Source of the DNA: Pseudaminobacter salicylatoxidans
Lineage (GTDB): Bacteria > Pseudomonadota > Alphaproteobacteria > Rhizobiales > Rhizobiaceae
NCBI RefSeq assembly: GCF_003148475.1
Contig: NZ_QGGG01000013.1
Location: forward strand, 83,430-147,429
Direction: 5' to 3'
Length of the DNA stretch: 64,000 bases
The translations under genes and the position numbers were made by a program. Within the stretch, counting starts at the first letter, position 1. Each line of letters opens with the position of its first letter. This document shows positions 45,201-53,415 of this stretch, piece after piece. The notes beneath the pieces were generated by a model that was not told the origin of the DNA, did not search any database, and was given only the letters and a program-made list of their open reading frames with translations.

Positions 45201-45730
45201 AGCCCGGCTTTGCCATCGCGCGCGGTCTGGTGCTGCACAAGCTTTTGCAGATGCTGCCCGGAATGGCCGGGGAGGACCGCAGCGCTGCGGCCCTGCGCTA
45301 TCTGGCGCGCACGGGTGCATCATGGAAGGACGAGGAACGGCAGGCGCTGCTTTCCTCGGTCGAGGCGATACTGGCGTCGCAAGATTTCGCGCCGCTGTTC
45401 GCGCCCGGTTCGCGCGCCGAAGTCGCGATCATGGGCAGCGTGACCGTCAAGGGCAGGGAACGCACGGTTTCGGGCAAGGTCGACCGGCTGGCCGTCACGG
45501 CCGAGGAGGTGCTGATTGTCGATTACAAGACCAACCGCCCTGCGCCCGCCTCGTTCGAACAGGTGCCGCTCGCCTATGTCACGCAGCTTGCGCTCTATCG
45601 CGCGCTGCTGAAATCGCTCTATCCGGACCGGCGTGTCGCGGCTGCGCTTCTGTTTACCGAAATCCCGGCCTTGATCCGGATTCCCGAGGCTGCGATGGAC
45701 GATGCTCTTGCTCGACTCAGCGCGTCGTGA
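42203..45730 (+). CDS. addA: Double-strand break repair helicase AddA
   Basis: AddA is the UvrD-like helicase and nuclease of the AddAB complex. The 1175-residue protein has Walker A VSANAGSGKTHVL near residue 26, motif II ILLDEAQDTSPDQW, FAVGDEKQSIYSF, the SFRSTDDVL segment, motif V/VI around TAHASKGLEAPVVFL and YVGMTRAEDR, and a C-terminal nuclease domain with VDYKTNRPAP near residue 1120. The ATG at 42203 overlaps the addB stop by 4 bp. Confidence 0.95.
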   Translation: MRKIFSVPTETVERQAKAADPRNSVWVSANAGSGKTHVLSQRVIRLLLEGTDPSKILCLTYTRAAAANMSNRVFGNLSKWTMLDDEALRAEIEKLEGRAPSAEKLRRARRLFAEALETPGGLKIQTIHAFCESVLHQFPLEANIAAHFQMLDPLMEETLFATARREMVTGAVAADHPELAEAFAMVLERGGEAGLDALLSEIVAKRDGLRAFIDVIGHEPDYPTLFEEFGFSPDDTADGIADSIWPLPGFPVDVFTEFALAAEAVDARRALDSIIPDAARAFEERDPIARLKLLAKGFLKSDGDPYDPVKTFKKALHDRMPDLAERYSAAAAAIVATSDRLAMFRMLEGTRAALTIADWLIGRYERLKTGRGFLDFNDLITRTVRLLARQDAGPWVQYKLDKGIDHILLDEAQDTSPDQWEVVKRLAEEFFAGFGARDNVHRTVFAVGDEKQSIYSFQGAAPESFARTGHEFSQRVRAANGNFEPVKLTLSFRSTDDVLQAVDTVFASEETRRGITLDPGPVQHNAIRAGAPGYVEVWPSIGADLAEEPDDWTQAIDHAHAPAVRVAENVAATIQNWIRSGEIIEGSGKLLSAGDVIVLVRKRDRFVHALARSLKNRGIAVAGADRLSLPGHIAVKDLMALGRFLIQPEDDLSLAAILKSPIFRLSEDTLFDLAYGRAPGVSLYTSLRRKAEDAPELAAVTKRLEDWATEAAYRPVFEFYSALLGRDGARKAMISRLGQDAGDILDEFLSFCLAEERTGLPGLESFLATLESAGPEIKREMDQTRDEVRIMTAHASKGLEAPVVFLVDGGATPFSDQHLPRLMPFEARGEELRRTKGYLWRSGSDVKNLYSQAMSDTLKERADDEYRRLLYVGMTRAEDRLIVCGYHGKRAPNPATWHALVSKALIASGKCEERAHPVAPDIFVHRFRVTPLPAVQLMAEPPVEKEVERLAVIPPELLKPLSAVEVLPRPLSPSGASALIEETPEPVVSTRSPVLDPEIEPGFAIARGLVLHKLLQMLPGMAGEDRSAAALRYLARTGASWKDEERQALLSSVEAILASQDFAPLFAPGSRAEVAIMGSVTVKGRERTVSGKVDRLAVTAEEVLIVDYKTNRPAPASFEQVPLAYVTQLALYRALLKSLYPDRRVAAALLFTEIPALIRIPEAAMDDALARLSAS

Positions 45731-45804
45731 CACAAACTCTGCTTGAAGGCCCGCAGGGCTGGCACCATATATAGCGCGACTTCTTACCCCGAAAGGATTT
45801 CATC

Positions 45805-46125
45805 ATGGCCACGGTCAAGGTCGACAAGAGCAATTTCAAGTCCGACGTGCTGGACGCTGACGGTCCGGTCGTCGTGGATTTCTGGGCCGAATGGTGCGGC
45901 CCCTGCAAGATGATCGGCCCGTCGCTGGAAGAGATTTCCAACGAGCTCGCCGGCAAGGTGAAGATCACCAAGCTCAATATCGACGAGAACCCGGAAATCG
46001 CCGCGCAGTACGGCGTGCGCTCCATCCCGACCCTGATGATCTTCAAGGGCGGCGAAGTGGCCGACATCAAGGTTGGCGCGGCACCCAAGACCGCTCTGTC
46101 GAGCTGGATCGGGGGCGCCGCCTGA
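45805..46125 (+). CDS. trxA: Thioredoxin 1
   Basis: TrxA is a small cytoplasmic disulfide reductase. The 106-residue protein has the active site [10 protein letters not shown] with Cys31 and Cys34, the buried Asp26 and the cis-Pro in [10 protein letters not shown]. It is likely to have its own promoter in the 74-bp gap after addA and ends in a strong terminator. Confidence 0.98.
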   Translation: MATVKVDKSNFKSDVLDADGPVVVDFWAEWCGPCKMIGPSLEEISNELAGKVKITKLNIDENPEIAAQYGVRSIPTLMIFKGGEVADIKVGAAPKTALSSWIGGAA

Positions 46126-46144
46126 TCCTTCCCGATCGCGATTG

Positions 46145-46172
46145 AAAGCCCGGCCTCACGCCGGGCTTTTTT
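46145..46172 (+). terminator. Terminator after trxA
   Basis: AAAGCCCGGC and GCCGGGCTTTTTT form a perfect 10-bp stem with a CTCAC loop and a T-run. Confidence 0.93.
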
Positions 46173-46260
46173 GTTGGCGTCCGGTTTTTCCGGATCTGGC
46201 ACTCGGCAACGTGCGGTTCCCGCGCTTTCATGGGCGGCGAAGCAAAAAAAGGAGTAGCCA

Positions 46261-46542
46261 GTGTCCACACCCGCCAAGCCAACCGTTTTCATCGACAATG
46301 ACCGGGTCGTCGTCACCGAATGGCGCTTTGCGCCCGGCGCGAGCACCGGCTGGCATCGCCACGGCCACGACTATGTCGTCGTGCCGCTGATGGACGGCAA
46401 GGTGAAGCTTCTGACGAAGGATGGCGAAACGCTCGCCGAGATGAAGAAGGGCGTGCCCTATTACCGCTCCGAAGGCGTGGAGCACGACGTCATCAACGCC
46501 AATGACGGCGAATATGCCTTCATCGAGATCGAGCTGAAGTAA
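46261..46542 (+). CDS. Small cupin-domain protein
   Basis: The 93-residue single-cupin protein has GWHRHGHDYVVVPLMDG near residue 35, with metal-binding His residues, and EGVEHDVIN near residue 76 with the third His. AGGAG lies 7 bases before the GTG at 46261. Such small cupins may bind a metal and a small ligand, but the substrate is unknown. It is convergent with folC, 7 bp away. Confidence 0.85.
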   Translation: MSTPAKPTVFIDNDRVVVTEWRFAPGASTGWHRHGHDYVVVPLMDGKVKLLTKDGETLAEMKKGVPYYRSEGVEHDVINANDGEYAFIEIELK

Positions 46543-46549
46543 CCGGGCC

Positions 46550-47899
46550 TCACACCGGCGGCGTGCCGTTTTCGGCCAGAACCGCCCCGGCGAGATAGAG
46601 CGAGCCGCCGATGAGGATGCGCGGCGGCGGCTCGGAGTGATCCCAGGTGTCGCGCAGCAGCATCAGCGCATCCGCCACCGAATTGACCGGCTCGGCCGAC
46701 AGTCCCGCCTCGGCGGCACGCACCGCCAGTTCGGCATTGGGCACACTGGCGTCGCTGAAAGCGCCCGTCACCGTGTAGACATGCCGCGCGATGCCCTTGA
46801 AAGCGCGGAAATAGCCGGTCTGGTCCTTGGTGTTGATCATGCCGCAGATCAGGAACAATGGCCGCGCGAATTTTTCTTCCTGCTCGGTCAGCGCCTCGGC
46901 GATCACCAGTCCCGCGCCGGGATTGTGGCCGCCGTCGAGCCAGATTTCCGAGCCTTCGGGCGCAAGTTCCGTGAGCTTGCCCTGCGGCAGGCGCTGCATG
47001 CGGCCCGGCCAGCTTACGGTGGTCATCGCCTTGTCGGCGGCGTGTTCGCCAAGCTCGAAGCCGCCCGCGCGGATGGCCGCGATGGCGGCTGCCGCATTGG
47101 CATATTGATGGCGGCCTGGCAGACGAGGCGGGGTCAGGTCCATCAGGCCCGATTCATCCTGGTAGATCATGCGGCCATGCTCTTCCAGCGCCACGAAATC
47201 CTGCCCGTAGATGGTGAGCGGGCAGCCGAGGCGTTCAGCCGTCTCGACCAGAACCTCGCGCGCCGCATCGTGTTCCTGCGCGCCGACCACCACCGGGCGG
47301 CCGGGCTTGATGATGCCTGCCTTCTCGGCCGCGATCAGTTCGACGCGGTCGCCGAGATAGGCCTCGTGATCGAGCGAGACAGGCATGATCAGCGAAACCG
47401 CCGGTTTCTTCAGCACATTGGTTGCGTCGAAGCGTCCGCCAAGCCCCACCTCGATGATCGCCGCGTCGGCCGGATGCTCGGAAAACAGCAGGAAGGTGAC
47501 GGCGGTGAGGATTTCGAAAACCGTGATCGGCTGGTCTTCATTGGCTTCGGCCGCGCGTGCGATGGCGTCGGCCAGCACCTCGTCCGCGACGAATTTGCCG
47601 CCTCCTTCGGCCCCCAGCCGGTAACGTTCATGCCAGTTCACCAGATGCGGCGAGGTGTGGACATGGACGTGGTAGCCCTCGGCTTCCAGCAGCGCGCGCG
47701 AGAAGGCGGCGGCCGAACCCTTGCCATTGGTGCCGGCGATATGAATCACCGGCGGCAGCCGGTCCTGCGGATTGCCGAGGCGGTCGAGCAACCTCGTTAC
47801 GCGCTCCAGCGAAAGGTCGAAGCCTTTCGGATGCAGCGTCATCAGATGCTCGATCCGGCGATCGGCGAGAAGCGTGGAGGTCAATGGACCCTCCTGCAT
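46550..47899 (-). CDS. folC: Bifunctional folylpolyglutamate synthase/dihydrofolate synthase
   Basis: FolC adds glutamate to dihydropteroate and to folates. The 449-residue protein has the P-loop IHIAGTNGKGSAAAF near residue 55, HTSPHLVNWHERYRL, the EVGLGGRFDATNV signature near 155, and DGGHNPGAG. The length and motifs match a complete enzyme. It is the last gene of the leftward trpF-trpB-trpA-accD-folC block, 29 bp after accD. Confidence 0.96.
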   Translation of the reverse strand: MQEGPLTSTLLADRRIEHLMTLHPKGFDLSLERVTRLLDRLGNPQDRLPPVIHIAGTNGKGSAAAFSRALLEAEGYHVHVHTSPHLVNWHERYRLGAEGGGKFVADEVLADAIARAAEANEDQPITVFEILTAVTFLLFSEHPADAAIIEVGLGGRFDATNVLKKPAVSLIMPVSLDHEAYLGDRVELIAAEKAGIIKPGRPVVVGAQEHDAAREVLVETAERLGCPLTIYGQDFVALEEHGRMIYQDESGLMDLTPPRLPGRHQYANAAAAIAAIRAGGFELGEHAADKAMTTVSWPGRMQRLPQGKLTELAPEGSEIWLDGGHNPGAGLVIAEALTEQEEKFARPLFLICGMINTKDQTGYFRAFKGIARHVYTVTGAFSDASVPNAELAVRAAEAGLSAEPVNSVADALMLLRDTWDHSEPPPRILIGGSLYLAGAVLAENGTPPV

Positions 47900-47928
47900 G
47901 CAACGGTTGGAGGAAGAGCCGTATCGCG

Positions 47929-48849
47929 TCAGGCGTGAGGCCGTGCTTCGCCGCGCAGCGCGGCGGGCGCGGGAATGGCCTGTGCGGTTTCAGCCTCGGC
48001 CGGCATCTTCATCAGCATCTTCAGAAGCCGCGACACCGTTTCCTTCATCTTCAGGCGCGACACCACCATGTCGACCATGCCGTGCTCCATCAGATATTCG
48101 GAGCGCTGGAAGCCGTCAGGCAGCTTTTCACGAATGGTCTGCTCGATGACGCGCGGCCCGGCAAAGCCGATCAGCGCGCCGGGCTCGGCGATGTGCACGT
48201 CGCCCAGCATGGCATAGGAGGCGGTGACGCCGCCGGTCGTCGGATTGGTCAGCACCACGATATAGGGCAGGCCGGCTTCCTTGAGCCGGTCCACCGCCAC
48301 GGTGGTGCGCGGCAGTTGCATCAGGGACAGGATGCCTTCCTGCATGCGCGCGCCACCGGACGCGGCGAACAGGATCAGCGGCCGGCGCTTTTCGACCGCC
48401 GTTTCGAAGGCCCTGACGATGGCGTCGCCAGCGGCCATGCCGAGCGAACCGCCCATGAAGGCGAAGTCCTGCACGGTGACGACCACCGGCAGTCCGTTGA
48501 TGGTGCCCTGCGCGTTGAGGATCGCGTCTTCCAGGCCGGTCTTGGCCTTGGCGTCCTTCAGCCGGTCCACATAGCGCTTCTCGTCGCGGAATTTCAGCGG
48601 ATCGACGGGAACCCTGGGGTTTTCGATCGTCTCGAACTCGCCGTCGTCGAAGAAGAATTTCAGCCGCTCGCGCGCCGAGATCTTCATGTGATAGCCGGAG
48701 GCCGGGATGACGAACTGGTTCTCTTCCAGGTCCTTGTGGAAGACCATTTCGCCGGTCTCCGGATCCTTGATCCAGAGATTGTCCGGCATTTCACGACGGC
48801 CCAGCATCGAGTTGATCTTCGGGCGAACGAAATTGGTGATCCAGTTCAT
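47929..48849 (-). CDS. accD: Acetyl-CoA carboxylase carboxyltransferase beta subunit (no zinc ribbon)
   Basis: AccD pairs with AccA to carboxylate acetyl-CoA, the first step of fatty acid synthesis. The 306-residue protein has the carboxyltransferase core with [29 protein letters not shown] and [16 protein letters not shown]. The region that holds a four-cysteine zinc ribbon in E. coli reads [20 protein letters not shown] and VIPASGYHM, with all four Cys missing. ATG 48849 gives the family start [12 protein letters not shown]; an ATG three codons upstream is also open. Confidence 0.95.
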   Translation of the reverse strand: MNWITNFVRPKINSMLGRREMPDNLWIKDPETGEMVFHKDLEENQFVIPASGYHMKISARERLKFFFDDGEFETIENPRVPVDPLKFRDEKRYVDRLKDAKAKTGLEDAILNAQGTINGLPVVVTVQDFAFMGGSLGMAAGDAIVRAFETAVEKRRPLILFAASGGARMQEGILSLMQLPRTTVAVDRLKEAGLPYIVVLTNPTTGGVTASYAMLGDVHIAEPGALIGFAGPRVIEQTIREKLPDGFQRSEYLMEHGMVDMVVSRLKMKETVSRLLKMLMKMPAEAETAQAIPAPAALRGEARPHA

Positions 48850-48885
48850 GGCATCCATCCCTGTGATGTCGAAGACATGGGAATA

Positions 48886-49728
48886 TTATCGGGCAACGGC
48901 AAGGCGAGACGAGCGAACGCCCTGCGAAAGTCCGTTGACCAGCGTCGCCACGGCCTCGGCCGGATTGGCGGTCATCTCGCCCTTCGGCCCGATGACATTG
49001 GCGATCGCGTTGACGATTGCGGTGCCGACGACGACGCCGTCGGCGGAAGCCCCGATGACGCGCGCCTGCTCGGCCGTCTTCACGCCGAAGCCGACGCAGA
49101 CCGGCAGGTCGGTGTGGTCCTTGATGCGGGTCACGGCGGCGGCAACCTTGTCGGTGTCGGCCAGTGCCGAGCCGGTGATGCCGGTCATCGACACATAGTA
49201 GACGAAGCCGGACGTGTTCTGCAGAACCTTGGGCAGGCGGTGGTCGTCGGTGGTCGGGGTGGCGAGGCGGATGAAGTTGACGCCCGCCTTGAGCGCCGGA
49301 ATGCACAGTTCCTCGTCCATTTCCGGCGGCAGATCGACCACGATCAGCCCGTCGATGCCGGCTTCCATGGCATCGGCAAGGAAGCGGTCGACGCCATAGA
49401 TGTAGATGGGGTTGTAGTAGCCCATCAGCACGATCGGCGTGTCGTTGTCGCCCGCAGCACGGAAGTCGCGCGCCATCTGCAGCGTCTTCTTCAGGGTCTG
49501 GCCGCCCTTCAGCGCGCGCAGGCCCGCCGCCTGGATCGCCGGGCCATCGGCCATCGGGTCGGAGAAAGGCATGCCGAGCTCGATCACGTCCGCGCCTGCC
49601 TTGGGCAGCGCCTTCATGATGGCGAGCGAGGTGTCGTAGTCCGGGTCGCCGCCCATGAAATAGGTGACGAGCGCCGGGCGGCCTTCGGCCTTGAGCTTTT
49701 CAAAGCGACGGTCGATACGGGTGCTCAT
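48886..49728 (-). CDS. trpA: Tryptophan synthase alpha subunit
   Basis: TrpA cleaves indole-3-glycerol phosphate to indole, which passes to TrpB. The 280-residue TIM barrel has the catalytic Glu in [14 protein letters not shown] near residue 50, with the Asp in the same motif, [10 protein letters not shown], and GFGVKTAEQ for phosphate binding. It is 2 bp after trpB. Confidence 0.97.
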   Translation of the reverse strand: MSTRIDRRFEKLKAEGRPALVTYFMGGDPDYDTSLAIMKALPKAGADVIELGMPFSDPMADGPAIQAAGLRALKGGQTLKKTLQMARDFRAAGDNDTPIVLMGYYNPIYIYGVDRFLADAMEAGIDGLIVVDLPPEMDEELCIPALKAGVNFIRLATPTTDDHRLPKVLQNTSGFVYYVSMTGITGSALADTDKVAAAVTRIKDHTDLPVCVGFGVKTAEQARVIGASADGVVVGTAIVNAIANVIGPKGEMTANPAEAVATLVNGLSQGVRSSRLAVAR

Positions 49729-49730
49729 CG

Positions 49731-50951
49731 TCAGATCTCCATGCCCAGCATACCGGCAACCGTATGCACGTCCTTGTCGCCGCGGCCCGAAAGGTTGACG
49801 ATCATGATCTGGTCCTTGGCCATGGTCGGCGCGATCTTCATCGCATGCGCGATGGCGTGGGCCGACTCCAGCGCGGGGATGATGCCTTCCACCCTGGTCG
49901 TGAGCTGGAACGCCTCCAGCGCCTCGTCGTCGAGGATCGGCACGTAGTCGACGCGGCCGCTGTCGCGCAGCCAGCTGTGCTCCGGCCCGACGCCCGGATA
50001 GTCGAGGCCGGCCGAGATCGAGTGGCCGTCGAGGATCTGCCCGTCCTCGTTCTGCAGCAGATAGGTGCGGTTGCCGTGCAGCACGCCGGGCTTGCCGGCA
50101 TTCATCGAGGCGCAGTGCTCCACGCCCTCGAGGCCGCGCCCGCCGGCTTCCACGCCGATGATCTTCACGCTGCGGTCGTCGAGGAAGGGGTGGAACAGGC
50201 CGATCGCGTTCGAGCCGCCGCCGACGGCGGCGATGATGACGTCGGGCAGGCGGCCTTCCTGCTCCAGCATCTGCGCGCGGGCTTCCGTGCCGATCACCGA
50301 CTGGAAGTCGCGCACCAGCTCGGGATAGGGGTGCGGGCCGGCGGCGGTGCCGATCAGGTAATAGGTGTCCTCGACATTGGTCACCCAGTCGCGCAGCGCC
50401 TCGTTCATGGCGTCCTTCAGCGTGCCGTGGCCGGAGTTGACCGCGCGCACCTCCGCGCCCAGCATCTTCATGCGGAACACGTTGGGCTTCTGCCGCTCCA
50501 CGTCGGTGGCGCCCATATAGACGATGCAGGGATAGCCGAAGCGCGCCGCGACCGTGGCCGAGGCGACGCCATGCTGGCCGGCGCCGGTTTCGGCGATGAT
50601 GCGCTTCTTGCCCATGCGCTTGGCAAGCAGGATCTGGCCGAGGCAGTTGTTGATCTTGTGGCTGCCGGTGTGGTTCAGGTCCTCGCGCTTGAAATAGATC
50701 TTCGCGCCGCCGAGATGCTTCGTCAGGCCTTCGGCATAGTAGAGCTTGGACGGGCGGCCGGCATAGAAGGTCGACAGCGCGGTCAGTTCCTCGCGGAAGG
50801 CAGGATCATCCTTGGCTTCGTTCCAGTGCTTTTCCAGGTCGAGGATCAGCGGCATCAATGTTTCGGCAACGAAACGGCCGCCGAAAATGCCGAACATGCC
50901 CTGCTCGTCGGGGCCGGTGCGGAAGGAATTGGGTTCTGCCGGCTGGTTCAC
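49731..50951 (-). CDS. trpB: Tryptophan synthase beta subunit
   Basis: TrpB joins indole and serine to tryptophan, using pyridoxal phosphate. The 406-residue protein has the PLP Lys in [15 protein letters not shown] near residue 107, [14 protein letters not shown], and [14 protein letters not shown]. The GTG at 50951 is chosen because AGGAG is 8 bases upstream and the protein begins as in relatives. An ATG at 51011 would add 20 Arg-rich residues. Confidence 0.97.
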   Translation of the reverse strand: MNQPAEPNSFRTGPDEQGMFGIFGGRFVAETLMPLILDLEKHWNEAKDDPAFREELTALSTFYAGRPSKLYYAEGLTKHLGGAKIYFKREDLNHTGSHKINNCLGQILLAKRMGKKRIIAETGAGQHGVASATVAARFGYPCIVYMGATDVERQKPNVFRMKMLGAEVRAVNSGHGTLKDAMNEALRDWVTNVEDTYYLIGTAAGPHPYPELVRDFQSVIGTEARAQMLEQEGRLPDVIIAAVGGGSNAIGLFHPFLDDRSVKIIGVEAGGRGLEGVEHCASMNAGKPGVLHGNRTYLLQNEDGQILDGHSISAGLDYPGVGPEHSWLRDSGRVDYVPILDDEALEAFQLTTRVEGIIPALESAHAIAHAMKIAPTMAKDQIMIVNLSGRGDKDVHTVAGMLGMEI

Positions 50952-51025
50952 GGCCGATCTCCTAATACGGGTTCGAGCATGCCCGGCGGGCGGATTCCGC
51001 CTTTCGGACATGCTCCGGGATGGTT

Positions 51026-51685
51026 TCAGGCGGCACGGTCGTCGGTTGCGACGCGCACGGCCCGAAAGAAATTCTCGATCAGCGCCACGTCCTTGACGCC
51101 CGGCGCGCTTTCCACGCCCGACGAGATGTCGATGGCGGGCGGATCGGCAAGCCTGAGGGCGTCGCCGACATTGGCGGCATTGAGGCCACCCGAAAGCATG
51201 TAATCGCAGCCAGCGTCAAGGCCTGCCAGCACGCGCCAGTCGAAGGACACGCCGTTGCCGCCCGGAAGCTCGGAGCCCGCCGGCGGCTTGGCGTCGAACA
51301 GGAAGCGGTCGGCAAGCCCGCGATAGGGCTCGATCGCGGCGAGGTCGGCGGCTTCGCGAATGGCAAAGGCTTTTATCACGGGCAGGCCGTAGCGCTGTTT
51401 CACGGCCGCGACACGTTCCGGCGTTTCCTTGCCATGCAGTTGCAGCATGTCGGGCGCCATCGCGGCGACGATCTCGTCCAGCGTCGCATCGTCGGCATCG
51501 ACGGTCACGGCCACCGCCCTGGCGCGGCCGCTTGCCGCCTGCCGCAGCCTTGCTGCCTCGTCGGGGGTGATGTGGCGCGGGCTCTTGGGAAAGAAGATGA
51601 AGCCGATATGGCTCGCGCCGCCCGCAAGCGCCGCGGCGACGGCCGCGTCAGTCTTCAGGCCACAGATTTTGATGTCGAGTGCCAT
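51026..51685 (-). CDS. trpF: Phosphoribosylanthranilate isomerase
   Basis: TrpF converts phosphoribosylanthranilate to the carboxyphenylamino deoxyribulose phosphate. The 219-residue barrel has the catalytic Cys in [10 protein letters not shown] (residue 8), [22 protein letters not shown] and the phosphate-binding [11 protein letters not shown]. The conserved Asp is in [12 protein letters not shown] 51685 gives the family start. Its 5' side is unusual: the 248-bp leader holds two heptad repeat blocks. Confidence 0.96.
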   Translation of the reverse strand: MALDIKICGLKTDAAVAAALAGGASHIGFIFFPKSPRHITPDEAARLRQAASGRARAVAVTVDADDATLDEIVAAMAPDMLQLHGKETPERVAAVKQRYGLPVIKAFAIREAADLAAIEPYRGLADRFLFDAKPPAGSELPGGNGVSFDWRVLAGLDAGCDYMLSGGLNAANVGDALRLADPPAIDISSGVESAPGVKDVALIENFFRAVRVATDDRAA

Positions 51686-51757
51686 GCGAGGGGAGTGCCA
51701 CGAAATGGTGGCGAAGTCGAGGAAAGAGTGCGTGAGAGGGATGAGCGGACAGGGAGC

Positions 51758-51934
51758 AGGAAATAGCAATAGGGAATAGCCAATAGCGAATAGCGAATAG
51801 GGAGGAAGTGAAAATGGCTTGACGGGCTACCGCAACCGCCAACCCTCGCTACTCGCTACTCGCTACTCGCTACTCGCTACTCGCTACTCGCTACTCGCTA
51901 CTCGCTACTCGCTACTCGCTACTCGCTACTCGCT
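51758..51934. repeat. Heptanucleotide repeat arrays upstream of trpF
   Basis: Positions 51845-51934 are twelve full CTCGCTA units and a 6-base part unit, 90 bp in all, with no base change. The array ends against the stop codon of the DUF45 gene. About 45 bp away, 51758-51802 hold a degraded set of AATAGCG/GAATAGC units that are nearly the reverse complement of the first array, so transcripts could fold on themselves. Confidence 0.95.
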
Positions 51935-52707
51935 CATTCGAACACGATTGCCTGAAGGGCCGTGCCGTTGCGCTTCAGCCAGGCCTTGCAGCGGTCGGTG
52001 TCGGGGCAAAGCTCCTCGCAGAGCTGCCAGAAGCGGGGGCCATGGTTCATTTCGCGCAAGTGCGCGACCTCATGGGCAACGAGGTAGTTTATCACCGGCG
52101 GCGGCGCCATCATGATGCGCCAGGAAAAGGACAGCGCCCCGTCGGACGTGCACGAGCCCCAGCGGCTCGACGTGTCGCGAAAACGGATCGTCTTCGCCCG
52201 GCGGCCAACGGTCGTGCAGTGCCTTTCCACCAGCGCCTCGATGTCGCGCTTGGCCTCGCGCTTGAGGAAGTCGGCCACGCGGCGCGGCAGATGCGCAAGC
52301 TCGCCATGCACGGTCAGCGTCGGGCCGCTGGCGTCACGGCCGATTTTCGTGGTGCCGCGCTTGTCCGGCTCGTGGACGATGAGGTGCGGCACGCCGCGGA
52401 CCGGCACCTTGATGCCGGGGCGCACCTGCGGCCGGTCGGGAATTTTCGCCAGCCGCTGCTCCAGCCATCCCTGATGCCGGTCGAGGAAGCGTTCGACCTC
52501 ACCGCGCGCCAGCCCCGGCGGCACGGTGATGCGCAAGCCCCGCCCGCCGGCGTCGATGCGCAGCGTCAGCCGCGTGGCGCGGTCGTTCTCGACGATGCGC
52601 AAGGGCAGGGTGCGGCCCGAAACCGTATGCTCGCGCTGCTGCACGGGCGAGGACGCGGGCGAGGACGCGGGCCGGGACTGCAATGTCTTCAGGAAAGCGA
52701 ACGGCAT
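51934..52707 (-). CDS. YgjP/SprT-like metallopeptidase (DUF45)
   Basis: The 257-residue protein has the zinc-metallopeptidase motif YLVAHEVAHLREMNHGPRFW near residue 205, preceded by SSRWGSCTSDGALSFSWRIM. Both are hallmarks of the DUF45 family related to YgjP. Its substrate is unknown. The first 28 residues include short direct repeats (SSPASSP) and the true start may be further inside. Its stop codon is hard against the heptad array. Confidence 0.9.
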   Translation of the reverse strand: MPFAFLKTLQSRPASSPASSPVQQREHTVSGRTLPLRIVENDRATRLTLRIDAGGRGLRITVPPGLARGEVERFLDRHQGWLEQRLAKIPDRPQVRPGIKVPVRGVPHLIVHEPDKRGTTKIGRDASGPTLTVHGELAHLPRRVADFLKREAKRDIEALVERHCTTVGRRAKTIRFRDTSSRWGSCTSDGALSFSWRIMMAPPPVINYLVAHEVAHLREMNHGPRFWQLCEELCPDTDRCKAWLKRNGTALQAIVFE

Positions 52708-52810
52708 GGGGCGAACATAGGTGATTCGGCGTCGAACTCGATCTGTCCGGGCCCGGAAATCCGGGGATTGCCAAAGTGCCGGAGGAGCAAGTCTGCAATG
52801 TCAGACCAAT

Positions 52811-52840
52811 CAAAAACGGCGCCGCAGATAGCGGCGCCGT
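52811..52840 (-). terminator. Terminator after the DUF2852 gene
   Basis: ACGGCGCCGC (52816-52825) and GCGGCGCCGT (52831-52840) form a perfect 10-bp stem, followed leftward by TTTTTG. Confidence 0.85.
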
Positions 52841-52862
52841 CGAAATGTGAGGCAGGGACGGA

Positions 52863-53303
52863 TCAGGCTTCCCCGGCCACTCCGGGGCCGGACTTGCCGC
52901 GCCTGGTGGTCGGCGCCGTCGCGCGATTGCGGTTCGCCATGAAGCGGTCGAACTCTTCCTGGTCCTTGGCGCGGCGCAGTTCGCGCATATAGTCGTCGAA
53001 TTCGGCCAGGGTCTCGTCGAGCTTGCGGCGCTCTTCGGCGAGGCGCTCAAGTTCCTTCTCGCGCCAGTCGTCGAAAGCCACGTTGCCGGTGCGCGAGTTC
53101 GCGCCGTAGCTGGCCTTGCGGCAGCCGGCGAAAATGCCGTCGGTCGCCTTGTTGACGTTGCGCTTGAAGCCGTCAAGCCGGTCGCCCCAGATGATATAGG
53201 CAAGCATGGCCAGGCCCAGCGGCCAGAACACCATGAAGCCGATCACCATCAGCGCGATGGTTGCCGGCGTCCAGGCCGGGCGGATCAGTGCAGTCGTGTT
53301 CAT
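52863..53303 (-). CDS. DUF2852 membrane protein
   Basis: The 146-residue protein has one hydrophobic segment at residues 14-40 (IALMVIGFMVFWPLGLAMLAYI) and a soluble helical tail rich in Glu, Arg and Lys (WREKELERLAEERRKLDETL) that is likely a coiled coil. It matches DUF2852, a family of unknown role in alphaproteobacteria. It stands alone between DUF45 and the BenE transporter, with a terminator downstream. Confidence 0.84.
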   Translation of the reverse strand: MNTTALIRPAWTPATIALMVIGFMVFWPLGLAMLAYIIWGDRLDGFKRNVNKATDGIFAGCRKASYGANSRTGNVAFDDWREKELERLAEERRKLDETLAEFDDYMRELRRAKDQEEFDRFMANRNRATAPTTRRGKSGPGVAGEA

Positions 53304-53415
53304 GTTCTTCCGGTTCCTTCGGTTCGGGGGCAGCCTACCGGGCTGCTCCTCAACGACATGGGAACGAAAAAACGGCGATTCAAGGCGATTTCAGCGAAAA
53401 CCGGACAAGCGGCTG

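Noticed and set aside
47557..49947. A 796-codon plus-strand frame over accD and trpA
   Set aside because: It is antisense to real genes and has the composition of a GC-rich shadow frame.
51845..51934. Heptad array considered as a CRISPR array
   Set aside because: Units are 7 bp with no spacers and there are no cas genes in the window.
51819..52115. Open frame reading SLLATRY repeats
   Set aside because: It is a translation of the heptad DNA array into the opposite strand of the DUF45 gene, with no RBS.
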